DNA of 64,000 nucleotides from a virus. The notes under the pieces are model-generated. The model did no database searches. It had not been told where the DNA came from and saw only the letters and a program-made list of their open reading frames with translations. The stretch covers positions 1 to 64,000 of the IMG/VR virus record IMGVR_UViG_3300050033_000890, one strand, 5' to 3'. Made by a program: the position numbers and the translations under genes. Below, piece after piece: positions 8,101-16,572 of this stretch (the stretch's first letter is position 1; each line of letters opens with the position of its first letter).

Positions 8101-10243
8101 GAGCGGTCGTCAGACCAGACCACAACGAGAAGTCCGACTCTGCATCAACACCGTTTCGCACCTCAGCAGAGGATTGAAAGACCGTCTCGCCTGCCACAGT
8201 CAGAGTGCCTTGGAAGGTGGCGTTGCCATGGCCATCGATCAAGCCAACAGTGGTTTCACTTGAACCGCCAGACCCAAAGATGACGCCGCCAGTACCGGAG
8301 TTGTTGGAACCATTGAGCACAATCGCGCCGGTGCCAGCAGCATTGAGCACGGTCTGGTTGTTGGTACTTCCAGAAAGGGTGATCTCGGCCAAGGCGTTCG
8401 GCGCCTTGGTCTGGTTGGGTCCAGTAAATGTGACCGTAGGCGCGCTGGTGTACCCGGCCCCGTTGTTGGTCATGGTAACTGAAAGCACGTACCAACTGGT
8501 GCCGCTTCCATACATGACAGCGGTGCCGGCGGCGCCTGTCCCGCCTCCACCCGAGAATGTGATCGTCGGCGGTGTCGAAGACGTGTAGGTCCCGCCGTTG
8601 TTCAGGGACACACCCACAACGGAGTTCCCGTTCGCGCTGAGATATTGTCCGATCGAGAGCCTGTACACACTGTTGAGCAGATCCTGAACGTAATACATCT
8701 GCATGCCCGACGTGCCATCACCGAGACCGTAGATCCAACGGTATCCATAATCGGTTTGGACTTCGGTCAGTCTGCCGCGCTCGTTGCCCACGCCAATGCC
8801 AAGCCGTTGGTGATCTTCGATGGTCACATCTTGCTGGCTGGCGTACCAATCACCTTTCATCCCATTGGAAGCACGGTGAAACGCATCCTCGAAGTTGTTG
8901 CGGCTGCCGTTGTCGATCAGGTCGCCAGTGAAGAAGGTGCCACCGTTGATCACAGAGTTAAACTGGGAGCCTGAGTCAGCCTGGTACTGAATGGTGGAGA
9001 CTTCGTTGCGCAGGCCCAGGATCGTGTTGTTCTGTGCGTGCGAGCCAAGATGGAACATCGTTCCACAGCCTTCAACGTCGCCGCCGATGAAGGTATTCCC
9101 ATCGCCTGCCTGCAGGTTGATGCCGTAGATCCCTGTGATCGGATTGCCATTACTCTCCGGGCAATCGATGTGAACCCTGATGAATGTGCTGGCGTTCATC
9201 CAGTCTGTCGTGGCTGCATTCGAGATCAGATGGCCCGTGCCATTGATCGCCTGTCCGAAGCCAGTGAACTCCATGTCCTCGAAGGTGCCACCGGCATAAT
9301 TGCCGGTGCCGTCAATGGTCATGCCAGTCTGGTTCTGATTGCCGAGGAAGTAGCTGCTCTCAAGGCGGATCTCCTGCGCGCGATAGGCATAGAAGCCGGT
9401 CGCCGCGCTGGTCGATCCTGTGGTGTTGATGGCCACGTTGTCCATCTTGAAGCCCATTGTGTTCTGGGCATACGTGGTGTCTCCGACCTGAACAGCATTG
9501 CTCGGACCGGAGTACAGAAGAACAGTACCTCCCTGGCTTCCACTCGCGGTGCTAATACCTCGCAGAGAACAGCCATGCAGAACCACGTTGCGCACGGCCG
9601 CCGGCACAATGATCTGACTGGCCGTCGAGATCGTGGCGCAAGGCAGATAGATCACGGCGTTGGTCGTCGAGATCGTCAGGCTCAACGCCATCGACAGCGT
9701 TCCCACGAAGTTCCGCGCATCGCAAGTGCCTCCGTAGGTCTGATTCAACCCACTCAGGCAATTGGCAATCTTGACTCCGATGTCCGAACCAGAGAACTGA
9801 TCGACCTGGTAGACACCGCCGATCTGCTTTGCATCCAGAATCGAGCTGTTCCCCGAACTCAAACCAGGGACGGTAGGAGGAAGCGTTGTCAGAGGTGTGT
9901 TCAGGTTCGCGGCCGGAGTCGTGAACATGTACGGCCGCGTCCAGATCAGATTGCCGGAAGCGTCCGCCAGTGTGACCTGGTAGTAGTCTGTTCCGATGCA
10001 CTTGAAGCTGTGGTTCCTGGGGATCTCTGCATTGATGTATCCGCCGGAAGTGGTGATCGCTACATCAACTGGATTCGTCGGTGCAGATGATCCGCAGTTC
10101 GTCAGGACGAACGTCACCGTGGCATTCGGCACGGCCGCATTGGCATTGTTCTTTACAGGCCCGGAAAGCTGCGTGACTTGGCCGTAGGCCAGAACAGGAA
10201 GGAGAACGAGCAGGAATGCAAGGATGGATTTAAGCTGGCGCAC
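5153..10243 (-). CDS. giant tail fibre/spike protein with signal peptide
   Basis: This 1696-aa protein starts at a GTG with GAGGG five bases upstream. Residues 1-22 (MRQLKSILAFLLVLLPVLAY, then GQ) look like a Sec signal peptide, which is unusual for a virion protein. Residues 23-110 resemble a carboxypeptidase-regulatory-like beta-sandwich. About residues 140-470 look like a pectate-lyase-type right-handed beta-helix, as in phage tail spikes. The rest is Gly/Ser/Thr-rich beta structure with fibre repeats of the type VGTITTGVWQGTPIANAYL. It is the far end of the tail operon, the usual place for receptor-binding fibres. Confidence 0.8.
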   Translation of the reverse strand: MRQLKSILAFLLVLLPVLAYGQVTQLSGPVKNNANAAVPNATVTFVLTNCGSSAPTNPVDVAITTSGGYINAEIPRNHSFKCIGTDYYQVTLADASGNLIWTRPYMFTTPAANLNTPLTTLPPTVPGLSSGNSSILDAKQIGGVYQVDQFSGSDIGVKIANCLSGLNQTYGGTCDARNFVGTLSMALSLTISTTNAVIYLPCATISTASQIIVPAAVRNVVLHGCSLRGISTASGSQGGTVLLYSGPSNAVQVGDTTYAQNTMGFKMDNVAINTTGSTSAATGFYAYRAQEIRLESSYFLGNQNQTGMTIDGTGNYAGGTFEDMEFTGFGQAINGTGHLISNAATTDWMNASTFIRVHIDCPESNGNPITGIYGINLQAGDGNTFIGGDVEGCGTMFHLGSHAQNNTILGLRNEVSTIQYQADSGSQFNSVINGGTFFTGDLIDNGSRNNFEDAFHRASNGMKGDWYASQQDVTIEDHQRLGIGVGNERGRLTEVQTDYGYRWIYGLGDGTSGMQMYYVQDLLNSVYRLSIGQYLSANGNSVVGVSLNNGGTYTSSTPPTITFSGGGGTGAAGTAVMYGSGTSWYVLSVTMTNNGAGYTSAPTVTFTGPNQTKAPNALAEITLSGSTNNQTVLNAAGTGAIVLNGSNNSGTGGVIFGSGGSSETTVGLIDGHGNATFQGTLTVAGETVFQSSAEVRNGVDAESDFSLWSGLTTAQKESLTYKDWNGNSQWYMEKDQYNNWVLNSAIDNLDHFKAYQNGDDYIDAGSGANVRINYESGSGSGFAVYGGNSSTLYFSLTAANAVKIPGLAASSGHNCLQIDNSGWVTNTGSACGSGSTGGTVTSVGLTETDSSSYFTITSSPVTSSGNLGIKLTSVTGTGNQLVTSASPVINNLAMTGYAEIGGAPYASSPEFLIADTSAVVPMFIMPTYFGIVAPNSGAYDLMEFWQNGTIVFEMGMAGDITRGSWSGSPIQNVYLANSTIVINGTTCTLGSPCTVSTSTFSGTSLPSTVTGSYLTSVGTITTGVWQGTPIANAYLANSSTTVNGQPCALGGACTITASLSGTSLPSSVVTSYLTAVGTITTGIWQGTPVANAYLANSSVTVASQSCVLGSSCAIAAANLSNGTSGTGAVALVNAPTFTGNVTTHANNAASQDYVIIQPGTGGTDYIGALEFANYAGTSQWEIRKDASNTFRIRDTVNSVDRFIQYAGTQTEISSGGTSSVAINNTSSSGTGGFIVYEGGTNYNTIAFSVASNGNAAVTGTLTANATTITTTLTAATVKDTGVLSAYLIGSDSSGDLLAETMSGDATLGYGGALTLASVNGNPGSFGSSTAIPTFTVNAKGLITAAGSTAVIAPAGTLTGTTLASTVVTSSLTTVGTIGTGVWQGTAIGVGYGGLNTATAPSAGQILIAQSATAYAPETASGDCTLSAAGAFTCLKSNGTAIGTGAFAIIANYATLASPTFTGTPSAPTQTTGDNTTALATDVFVNASITAGGFLTISSASSTYAPKASPTFSGTVTVPTETIVSSGNMHLDAAAGAYYVCINCDNNTGTSGFVVQNGTGSSPTTEFQITGSGNTTATGYLSSKGWFGNYTASYTAGAAAGTSPTIACATTHTCTNIQGTYSIKTGTSPTTGTLVTINLNHTQNNILDCSSDLWLPGTGHILTYELTNSTTSTIVVTLDAALTASTTYYFTYVCGSY
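6940..7335 (-). repeat. tandem fibre repeats within the tail-fibre gene
   Basis: Three direct repeats of about 180 bp encode a unit with ANAYLANSS, a Cys-containing turn (CALGGACT-like), SGTSLPS, then YLT.VGTITTG.WQGTP. Related phrases anchor near 6955, 7132 and 7313, and a more divergent fourth copy (VGTIGTGVWQGTAIG) lies near 6080-6130. Such units usually form trimeric shaft segments. Repeat number could vary by recombination. Confidence 0.8.
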
Positions 10244-10278
10244 GGAGTCCCTCGGAAGTCAGCAGTTGTGCGTACCGA

Positions 10279-10289
10279 CTAACAGTTAG
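10279..10289. promoter_or_regulatory. CTAACNGTTAG palindrome
   Basis: An 11-bp palindrome, CTAACAGTTAG, overlaps the stop codon of the 10286-11026 gene in the gap before the tail fibre. Closely similar sites occur at 52127, 56346 and 61308, each just after a structural gene. Function unknown; it could be an operator or an RNA element. Confidence 0.5.
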
Positions 10290-11026
10290 GCAGGAATGGC
10301 GATGGCATGAATGGTGCCGGTGTGGGCTGCGGCGGAGTCGGTGTTGCTCACCTTGACGGTCACGCCTGCCCCGCCAGCGTTATAGAACCAGGAGTCGATC
10401 TGCAGGAAGCCGGTCGAATCTTCCACCGAAAGGGTGACGGTGTAGTTGTTGCCGGTGAAGGAACTGGCCCATCCCACAACGACATTCGTATGGCTCGATG
10501 CCACTATCGAGGGCGTCACCACCTGCGCCGTTGTGGCCGCGTTGTTGTTGACAGCAGTCTGAAGAGCATTGAGAGTCGCAGTCGTCGTGTTCAGCACCGA
10601 CTGGAAGTTCTGCAATGCCAGTGAAATGTCGTTCTGGTTGGTGGCTGACAACTGCGACGAGAGGACCGCCACCTGTGTGCTCAGGCTGGTCATCTGGCCC
10701 TGCAAGTTCGTCTGCAGGTTCTGCAAGTAGTTCAGAGACTGGGCGACCGTCAGAGGTGTCGAAGTCAAAGCGTTGAAGCACAGCGCCGTCAGGTTGGTGG
10801 AGTCTGTGTTGATTGCGCGGCCTTCGAGGCCCGCGGTCGCGGCCAGACCAGGCAACACCTGCAGCAGTGGAATGAGTGTCCCATTGATGAACGAGACGAT
10901 CGAGGTGAGATCAATCAGTCCATCGTTCTGGTCATCGTTATAGTCCTGCGACGTTGGGGAACCGTTCAGTGGAACGGTTCTCTGCGTGGAGACCAGCGCC
11001 AGGGAGGTCAGCGGAAGAGTGGCCAT
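10286..11026 (-). CDS. tail/baseplate-periphery protein with coiled coil
   Basis: This 246-aa protein starts at ATG 11026, which overlaps the upstream stop as TAATG. About residues 85-155 are a long amphipathic helix region (NLQTNLQGQMTSLSTQVAVL) typical of trimeric coiled coils. The last 85 residues are a beta-rich domain. This resembles small fibre or fibre-connector proteins, but I do not recognise a named family. Codons further upstream extend the frame to 11113 but overlap the preceding gene and lack a ribosome binding site. Confidence 0.7.
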   Translation of the reverse strand: MATLPLTSLALVSTQRTVPLNGSPTSQDYNDDQNDGLIDLTSIVSFINGTLIPLLQVLPGLAATAGLEGRAINTDSTNLTALCFNALTSTPLTVAQSLNYLQNLQTNLQGQMTSLSTQVAVLSSQLSATNQNDISLALQNFQSVLNTTTATLNALQTAVNNNAATTAQVVTPSIVASSHTNVVVGWASSFTGNNYTVTLSVEDSTGFLQIDSWFYNAGGAGVTVKVSNTDSAAAHTGTIHAIAIPA

Positions 11027-12369
11027 TACATCTCCTGCAGCGACGCGCCGGTGAAAGTGGGCGTCACGGTTCGATCTGAAGTGGACAATTGAACTTTGAG
11101 TTGCACGGACCAAGTGATGGGAATCCAGTTCGCAGTAACTCCTGAGTAGGAGACACTGTAGGTCTTCCCTGAGAAGGTGTTGGTAGGGTTGCCGGGGATC
11201 AGCATCAGACCGTCCCCATACCCACCCTGCGCCACATAGTCGTGAGTCATTCCAGGGATGGGCCCGTACCTCTCAGCATTTGTACCGAGCGGATTGGCAA
11301 ATGCAGGGTTCAGCCCCGGTGCCACTCTAAGAGGAAGCCCCGTTGTCAGGTCAGTGACTTGGATCGAGTTCAAGAAGATCGTTTCAAACTCACGGGTGCC
11401 GCTCGGCATGTTGAGGCTGTAACCGCCATACTCCGGCGCGCCCGACATAGCCGACACGGTGACACCAGTAGCCGAAACTGTACCTGTGTTGGGAACAGGA
11501 ACCACGCTGCCGGCCGCGTACTCCTGCCAAAGGCCCCCGTTGAAACTGAGGAAGTAAAGAATGCCTGGAGTCGCAGGCGCGACCAGTTTCAGGTTGGCGC
11601 TGGCGGGAGTGAAGAAGATGGGCTTCGTCACCATCTCGGACACCATCTCGAATTCTGTCTCAGTCCCGGCGAAGTCCGTAAGCCCGAAGGTGTACGAGGT
11701 ACCTCCCAAGGTGTCAGGCGCCGCCGGCATGATCGCCAAGGTGATGTAAAGCATCTCCATCGGTGCGAACCAGGCTGTCAGGCGATACCCGTTCATGCTC
11801 ACCTGTACGGCTTGCGTGAATGTGGTTCCGTCAGGTGATGCTGAGACCTTGAAAACCGGAGTCGGCGGCATGGCAGCCAGGTCAAAGGTCAGCACTGTCA
11901 TGTTCAAGGACTGAGCCAACTGCACCGTGAATGTGCCGGTTGGAATTGAACCGTCCGTCGTGTTGACGCGAAAGAGCGAATTGTCAGTCGAGATGGCTTC
12001 TGCCGTTCCATCCGATGTTGCAAAGGTCTGGTTCCGGATGACGGCATTGGTTGTCGTGGATCTCTCTTTGAGAGTGACGGCCTGCGCATCGGCGCGAACT
12101 GTGGCCGATGTCTGAGTCTGATCGATGTCCAGAAAGTCCGTGGTGACGAAGTTCACGGTCGTGTAGGGCGGGCTGATGCGATTGGCCCGTTGCAACCGGC
12201 TGTTCAGGGCCTCGACCTGCTGCTGGAAATCCACCAACGACAGATTGCGATAGTTGGTCAGGGCATTCAGAATGTTCTCTCCCTGATTCCACAGAACATT
12301 GAAAGCAGCCATCAGCTGCGATGCCGAAGCAACTTCACCGAATTGGAATGTAGGAAGGGATGTGCTCAT
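11026..12369 (-). CDS. virion structural protein (baseplate/fibre network)
   Basis: This 447-aa protein begins with a helical segment (FGEVASASQLMAAFNVLWNQ, then a QQQVEALNSRL coiled coil) and continues as beta-rich Ser/Thr/Pro-rich domains. One block near residues 130-230 resembles a discoidin-like sandwich (NMTVLTFDLAAMPPTPVFKV). It sits in a TAATG-coupled run of similar beta-rich proteins (10.3-18.1 kb) that probably build the baseplate periphery. No specific family recognised. Confidence 0.7.
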   Translation of the reverse strand: MSTSLPTFQFGEVASASQLMAAFNVLWNQGENILNALTNYRNLSLVDFQQQVEALNSRLQRANRISPPYTTVNFVTTDFLDIDQTQTSATVRADAQAVTLKERSTTTNAVIRNQTFATSDGTAEAISTDNSLFRVNTTDGSIPTGTFTVQLAQSLNMTVLTFDLAAMPPTPVFKVSASPDGTTFTQAVQVSMNGYRLTAWFAPMEMLYITLAIMPAAPDTLGGTSYTFGLTDFAGTETEFEMVSEMVTKPIFFTPASANLKLVAPATPGILYFLSFNGGLWQEYAAGSVVPVPNTGTVSATGVTVSAMSGAPEYGGYSLNMPSGTREFETIFLNSIQVTDLTTGLPLRVAPGLNPAFANPLGTNAERYGPIPGMTHDYVAQGGYGDGLMLIPGNPTNTFSGKTYSVSYSGVTANWIPITWSVQLKVQLSTSDRTVTPTFTGASLQEM

Positions 12370-12371
12370 AA

Positions 12372-13850
12372 TTAGACTGCCTGGAAACTGGCTTCGTAGA
12401 GAAGTGGGGAGTAGTAGCCCTGCAACGAAGCAAGAGCCGATGCGCCCAGTGCGGACGTCTGATAGGAGATGGTCACCAGAGATTGCGTAGCAGTGAAGGT
12501 CAGAGTGTTGCCTGTCAGCGTGAAGTCGGAAGTGTTCTTCAAGAAGAGCGATCCCACCTGCGCGCTCAGGCTGCCGGTGAGCGGTGCGTCCTGAAAGACC
12601 ACAGGGCCTGTGACATTGCTCAAGACGATTGTCTGCTCGACCATCCCGTTGTTCAAAGTCGTGGTGGTCTGGCTGATGATCGTGTACGGCGTATTTGCAG
12701 CCGCACTCGATGGCAGCGGCAACAGCGGCGAACTCTGTTGACTGAAGGCGCTATCGCTGCGATTCAGGATCGCCCGATACCAGAAGGGCTGTGACACAGC
12801 GACGACCCCAGGTGTGATGCTTACGAAGTTCACACCATCCGTGGAGATCTGGTGGGTGATGGAAGTGTACGGGCTGGTGGTGACCTGCTCGGCGGCGAAC
12901 TCGGCCGAGGTGCTGGAGAGATAGATCGGCTGGCTCGTCACCATACCCGACGATTGGTAGGACCGTTTGTAGGCATTGAACGAGCGCAGAGCAAAGCTCG
13001 TCTGGCCCGCGCGGCAGGCAATCACCACCCTCATCTGTTGAACCAGACGGGGCGGAAAGTCGATGATCACATCGCCAGAGCATTTCCCCGAAGTGGCATC
13101 CAGAATGATCATGGGCACATCGAGGTCTGCCAGCACGTCGTTGAATACCAGACCATCGGGAGAGCTGGTCAAGTTGGTGATCTCGAGGCCGGCGTAAGTG
13201 TCCAGAGCGATCTGCAACCTGTTGATGATCGTCGGACTGGGAAATGACAGGAGCAGCTCCAAGGAAGATCCAGACCATTGGAAGGAATTCCCCACCGATG
13301 TTGAAGACAGGTTGCTGATGGCATTGACGGCGCTCCCTGAGCTGCCGATACCTATCGAGAAAGTCGGCGAAAGCAGAGTCTGTGTGCCCAGCGGAAGTGT
13401 TGCCAGACCAGCGTTGTAATCAAGCGTTGCCGTGTAACCCGGCTGGAGAACGGAATCGTCAATGAACGGCGCCAGGAACTGCTGCTGGTTCGAGATGTAG
13501 ATCGACTGGCGGATCAGCTGGCGCAGTGCGTTCTGGGAAGCAGCCGCAAGGTTGTAGAGGTCGCCGGCGCTGTTCTCGATCCGCAGGATCTCGGCAGCGA
13601 TGTCGTTGGAGTCCTGATTGAGCAAGGTCAGGTTCTGAGACAGATCACCGACAATGGCAGGCTTCGACCGGATCTGCGCCAAGGTCTGCATGTTGTCACC
13701 CAGATTCAGAACCGTGTTGACCATGGAATACACTGCGGCCTGGTATTCCTCGCGCGTTGAGAGGGTAAGCCCTCGCAGGGAATCCTGCAGCCGGGAAAGC
13801 CGGTCCGCGATGACGCTGTCGTTGCTGTCGAGAAGAAGCGAATTGAACAT
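12372..13850 (-). CDS. virion structural protein (baseplate/fibre network)
   Basis: This 492-aa protein has a helical N-terminal third with coiled-coil character (residues 1-125, for example LSRLQDSLRGLTLSTREEYQ) followed by beta-sandwich regions. Residues 190-290 (SLELLLSFPSPTIINRLQIA, then SPDGLVFNDV) have the look of a discoidin/F5-F8-type carbohydrate-binding sandwich. Its layout resembles the flanking 447-aa and 727-aa proteins, so they may be distant paralogues. Two bases separate its stop from the next ATG. Confidence 0.7.
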   Translation of the reverse strand: MFNSLLLDSNDSVIADRLSRLQDSLRGLTLSTREEYQAAVYSMVNTVLNLGDNMQTLAQIRSKPAIVGDLSQNLTLLNQDSNDIAAEILRIENSAGDLYNLAAASQNALRQLIRQSIYISNQQQFLAPFIDDSVLQPGYTATLDYNAGLATLPLGTQTLLSPTFSIGIGSSGSAVNAISNLSSTSVGNSFQWSGSSLELLLSFPSPTIINRLQIALDTYAGLEITNLTSSPDGLVFNDVLADLDVPMIILDATSGKCSGDVIIDFPPRLVQQMRVVIACRAGQTSFALRSFNAYKRSYQSSGMVTSQPIYLSSTSAEFAAEQVTTSPYTSITHQISTDGVNFVSITPGVVAVSQPFWYRAILNRSDSAFSQQSSPLLPLPSSAAANTPYTIISQTTTTLNNGMVEQTIVLSNVTGPVVFQDAPLTGSLSAQVGSLFLKNTSDFTLTGNTLTFTATQSLVTISYQTSALGASALASLQGYYSPLLYEASFQAV

Positions 13851-13857
13851 GGTTTGC

Positions 13858-16041
13858 TTACTGGCCTGTCACCTGCAGCATGTAGCGTTGAACTATGGCC
13901 GATGCCTGCCGGTGAACGATCTTGATGTAAAAGTCAACGTGATCGACTGAAGAAAGGGCGCCAGAACCTGTGGTCCATCCGTTGATGAACGGGTAGGTGA
14001 AGGAGAAGCACTGTCCGCTGCTGCCTTGTGGCAGCAGATAACCCGTCAGATTCTGTTTGATCACCGTGCCCGTGTTGTCGAAGGCTTGAAAGCAGAGATA
14101 GAAATCTACCGCTTGTCCTGAGGTGTCATTTGACATAGCCCAGGAAAAGCCCACCAGCGACGCCAGTACACCTTCTGAGTTAAGAGCGGAAGCTATCTTG
14201 TTGACAGTATTCGAGGTACTGGCCGTGTAGGCCGTACCAGACGAACCAGCCGCGAAGTCCGCATCGAACCGGATCAGTTCGGGAATCCCCACGAATCGCA
14301 CAGGACCCGAAACAAAGACACCTGAAAGGGCCGTCCAGGATTCTCCGGAAACATCTGCCACCCCAAACTCATACTGAGCGCCCGTGTAGACAACTGCCGG
14401 CGGTGGAACCACATTGCGGGCGTTGAAGGGAAGAACTGCCTGCAGCTGGCTCATGACGTTCAGGCGCAGGGCATCAGGAGGGGTGACTGTTTGCTGCTTC
14501 AGGGAGTAGTTCGGCTGGTAAAACGTCAGGAACGCCTTTGAAACCAGCGGGTTAGTTCCCAAAGTCTCGTCGAGGTGGAGAGCAGTTGGCTGGTCGATCG
14601 GCGTCGAACCACTCCACACTGTCTGTCTAGTATTGGTTGTTATCCCCTGAATCTCTACTTTTGTCAGAATCATGGGGAAAGTTGTGAATGGAGTCACCCG
14701 GAGGACCGTCAAATAGCTGAGCTGGGCGAAGTCGACTTCAAGAACTGCCGTGGCTCCCACAGTGTTTGGAGACGCCTGACCCACCGCCTGCAGAAGATAG
14801 GCCTGTGTGGGAGCCGCAGATCCGATCTCGATATACATCCCTGTCGGTGTCCCGCGCTCATCGGTAACGGGCAGGGCCCGGTTTCCTTTGCTGTCTACAC
14901 TCCAGGCGATCGGCGGGAACGAGGTGGCTCCGTCTGGATACGGCCGAGCCGGGTCCAGCATGAGCAAAGGCGACCAGTTGACCTGGTCGATGGAGCACTG
15001 GTACGCCGGGAATTCTTCCTCAAAGAAGATGTCGACAGTTGTGGAGGCCGCGGCAAGTGTGATGGGTGTGAAGTTGCCATACCGATCCACCGTGTAATCG
15101 GTGACCGAGGAAAGCAACTGCTGATTGGTAGTGCCGTAGCCGACGAAGACGTAGACTTCGTCGGTGTCCACCGTGTAGGGAGACAGAGAAAGTGTCGTTC
15201 CATTGGTGGCAGAGGCGGTGGTGTGTCTTTGCCCCCCGACAAAGGACGTCCGAATGTAGACCGGAAGAGAACCGAGGTTCGAAGTGCCAGTCACAACAAA
15301 CGGGCTCGCCGCGGGGGTGACGCTCGGCGTCGAGGAGAAGTTGATGAGAGGTTGGGGTTCCAGCAGGGTCAGCTTCGTCCAGTTGTCCTGGTTCAAAACC
15401 TCGACCTGCGCATTGCCTGCGGTATACGTCCAGGTCAAGTTGTTGACTGGTACGCTGGTGATGCTTTGAGGAGGTGTCAGCCCGGAAGACGGGGCAGTCG
15501 TGCCCGGAAGAAGCACCGTCGCCAGATTGGAAGCCAGCGTCGGATTGTTGCTGTAGGTCGCGCTCGTAGCAGGATCGGTCCAGATTCCTGTCAGGATGAG
15601 CGGAGCGATCGGACCGTAACCCACTCCGAAATCCCACATGATCTGAGCGGCGCCGGTCACGGCAGGGATAGTGCTGGCCCATGTCTGAAGGTCGGCTTCA
15701 GCCAGAAGCTGATCGATGAGAGCAGTGTCTTTGCTCAGGACAGAGAGCAGGGCGGTCAGTTGAGTAGCAAAGGCATTCGACTCGTTCAACAACGCCGCAA
15801 ACTGGGCAGCCAGCAGGGTGAGAGGATTGTTGAAAGACTCGTCCGTCACGACCTGTCCGGCAGAAGGTTGTGGCAGCGTGGAGAAGTTCTGCGCCTGCTT
15901 CTGAAGGGCCACCAGGGCGGCCTGGTCGAACACCTGACCGCCGCCGAAGTCGCCGGCCTGGATCGCCTGCTGCAAGAGCGTCACGAGCTGCTGGTAGTAG
16001 GACGAGCTGAGTGTGGACTGGTAGTTCCCGAGGAGTTGCAT
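13858..16041 (-). CDS. large virion structural protein (baseplate/fibre network)
   Basis: This 727-aa protein has an N-terminal helical region of about 130 residues (SSSYYQQLVTLLQQAIQAGD; AALVALQKQAQ) followed by several beta-rich domains. These include a putative discoidin-like segment near residues 395-500 that again places a hydrophobic strand pair around SPLLMLD and LRVTPF. It shares the helix-then-sandwich plan of its two downstream neighbours. No enzymatic motif seen. The ribosome binding site is weak. Confidence 0.7.
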   Translation of the reverse strand: MQLLGNYQSTLSSSYYQQLVTLLQQAIQAGDFGGGQVFDQAALVALQKQAQNFSTLPQPSAGQVVTDESFNNPLTLLAAQFAALLNESNAFATQLTALLSVLSKDTALIDQLLAEADLQTWASTIPAVTGAAQIMWDFGVGYGPIAPLILTGIWTDPATSATYSNNPTLASNLATVLLPGTTAPSSGLTPPQSITSVPVNNLTWTYTAGNAQVEVLNQDNWTKLTLLEPQPLINFSSTPSVTPAASPFVVTGTSNLGSLPVYIRTSFVGGQRHTTASATNGTTLSLSPYTVDTDEVYVFVGYGTTNQQLLSSVTDYTVDRYGNFTPITLAAASTTVDIFFEEEFPAYQCSIDQVNWSPLLMLDPARPYPDGATSFPPIAWSVDSKGNRALPVTDERGTPTGMYIEIGSAAPTQAYLLQAVGQASPNTVGATAVLEVDFAQLSYLTVLRVTPFTTFPMILTKVEIQGITTNTRQTVWSGSTPIDQPTALHLDETLGTNPLVSKAFLTFYQPNYSLKQQTVTPPDALRLNVMSQLQAVLPFNARNVVPPPAVVYTGAQYEFGVADVSGESWTALSGVFVSGPVRFVGIPELIRFDADFAAGSSGTAYTASTSNTVNKIASALNSEGVLASLVGFSWAMSNDTSGQAVDFYLCFQAFDNTGTVIKQNLTGYLLPQGSSGQCFSFTYPFINGWTTGSGALSSVDHVDFYIKIVHRQASAIVQRYMLQVTGQ

Positions 16042-16044
16042 TCT

Positions 16045-16572
16045 TTACACCACGTCGCAATCGACTTGCAGTTGAACGTCGAGAACCTTGGTCAGAGAGA
16101 CCGATGGAGGGATGACATACCGCACCAGCATGTGAGCTGTGTCGAAGGCCCCGATCTGGCCGGCCGTGCCGACAGAGCCAACCGCTTCCTGAGGAAGCGG
16201 CAGCCATGTAGAGGGAGTGCTTTCGAGACCGACCGTGTTCGAGAAGCGGTTCCAGGTCAGGCCGTTGTCGAAGCTGATCTCAACACCGCCAGTTACCGAT
16301 GCCGTCGCGTTGCCATAGGCATCGGTGATGTAAGGCCACTCGCCTTGCACCGTGGGCGCATCGCTGCCTGTCAAATAGAAGGCGACGTTGATTAGTGTCT
16401 CGAACGTCAGATTGACGCTGGCAGAGGAACTCAGCGAGAGCGCCAGCGGCGTGGTCGTGATGCCGGGGAACACAATCGGAAAGGTCAACTGACCATCGAT
16501 CCAGTTGGCGCCGTCGTAGCCTTCAAGGACGGTTGTTCCTTCCTGCCAGATGAGATAGAAGGGTTTTGCCAT
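16045..16572 (-). CDS. small virion structural protein
   Basis: This 175-aa, mostly beta protein starts at an ATG overlapping the upstream stop as TAATG, so translation is coupled to the 516-aa gene. It contains GGVEISFDNGLTWNRFSNTV, a pattern of short Asp/Gly turns seen in baseplate and fibre proteins. No family recognised. It ends three bases before the start of the 727-aa protein. Confidence 0.7.
   Translation of the reverse strand: MAKPFYLIWQEGTTVLEGYDGANWIDGQLTFPIVFPGITTTPLALSLSSSASVNLTFETLINVAFYLTGSDAPTVQGEWPYITDAYGNATASVTGGVEISFDNGLTWNRFSNTVGLESTPSTWLPLPQEAVGSVGTAGQIGAFDTAHMLVRYVIPPSVSLTKVLDVQLQVDCDVV

Noticed and set aside
14624-14634. CTGTCTAGTATTGG as another promoter-like site
   Set aside because: It lies inside a coding region and has a weaker hexamer (AATACT).
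14575-16395. 606-aa plus-strand ORF
   Set aside because: Antisense to a 727-aa structural gene in a coupled operon; Arg/Gly/His-rich composition typical of shadow frames.
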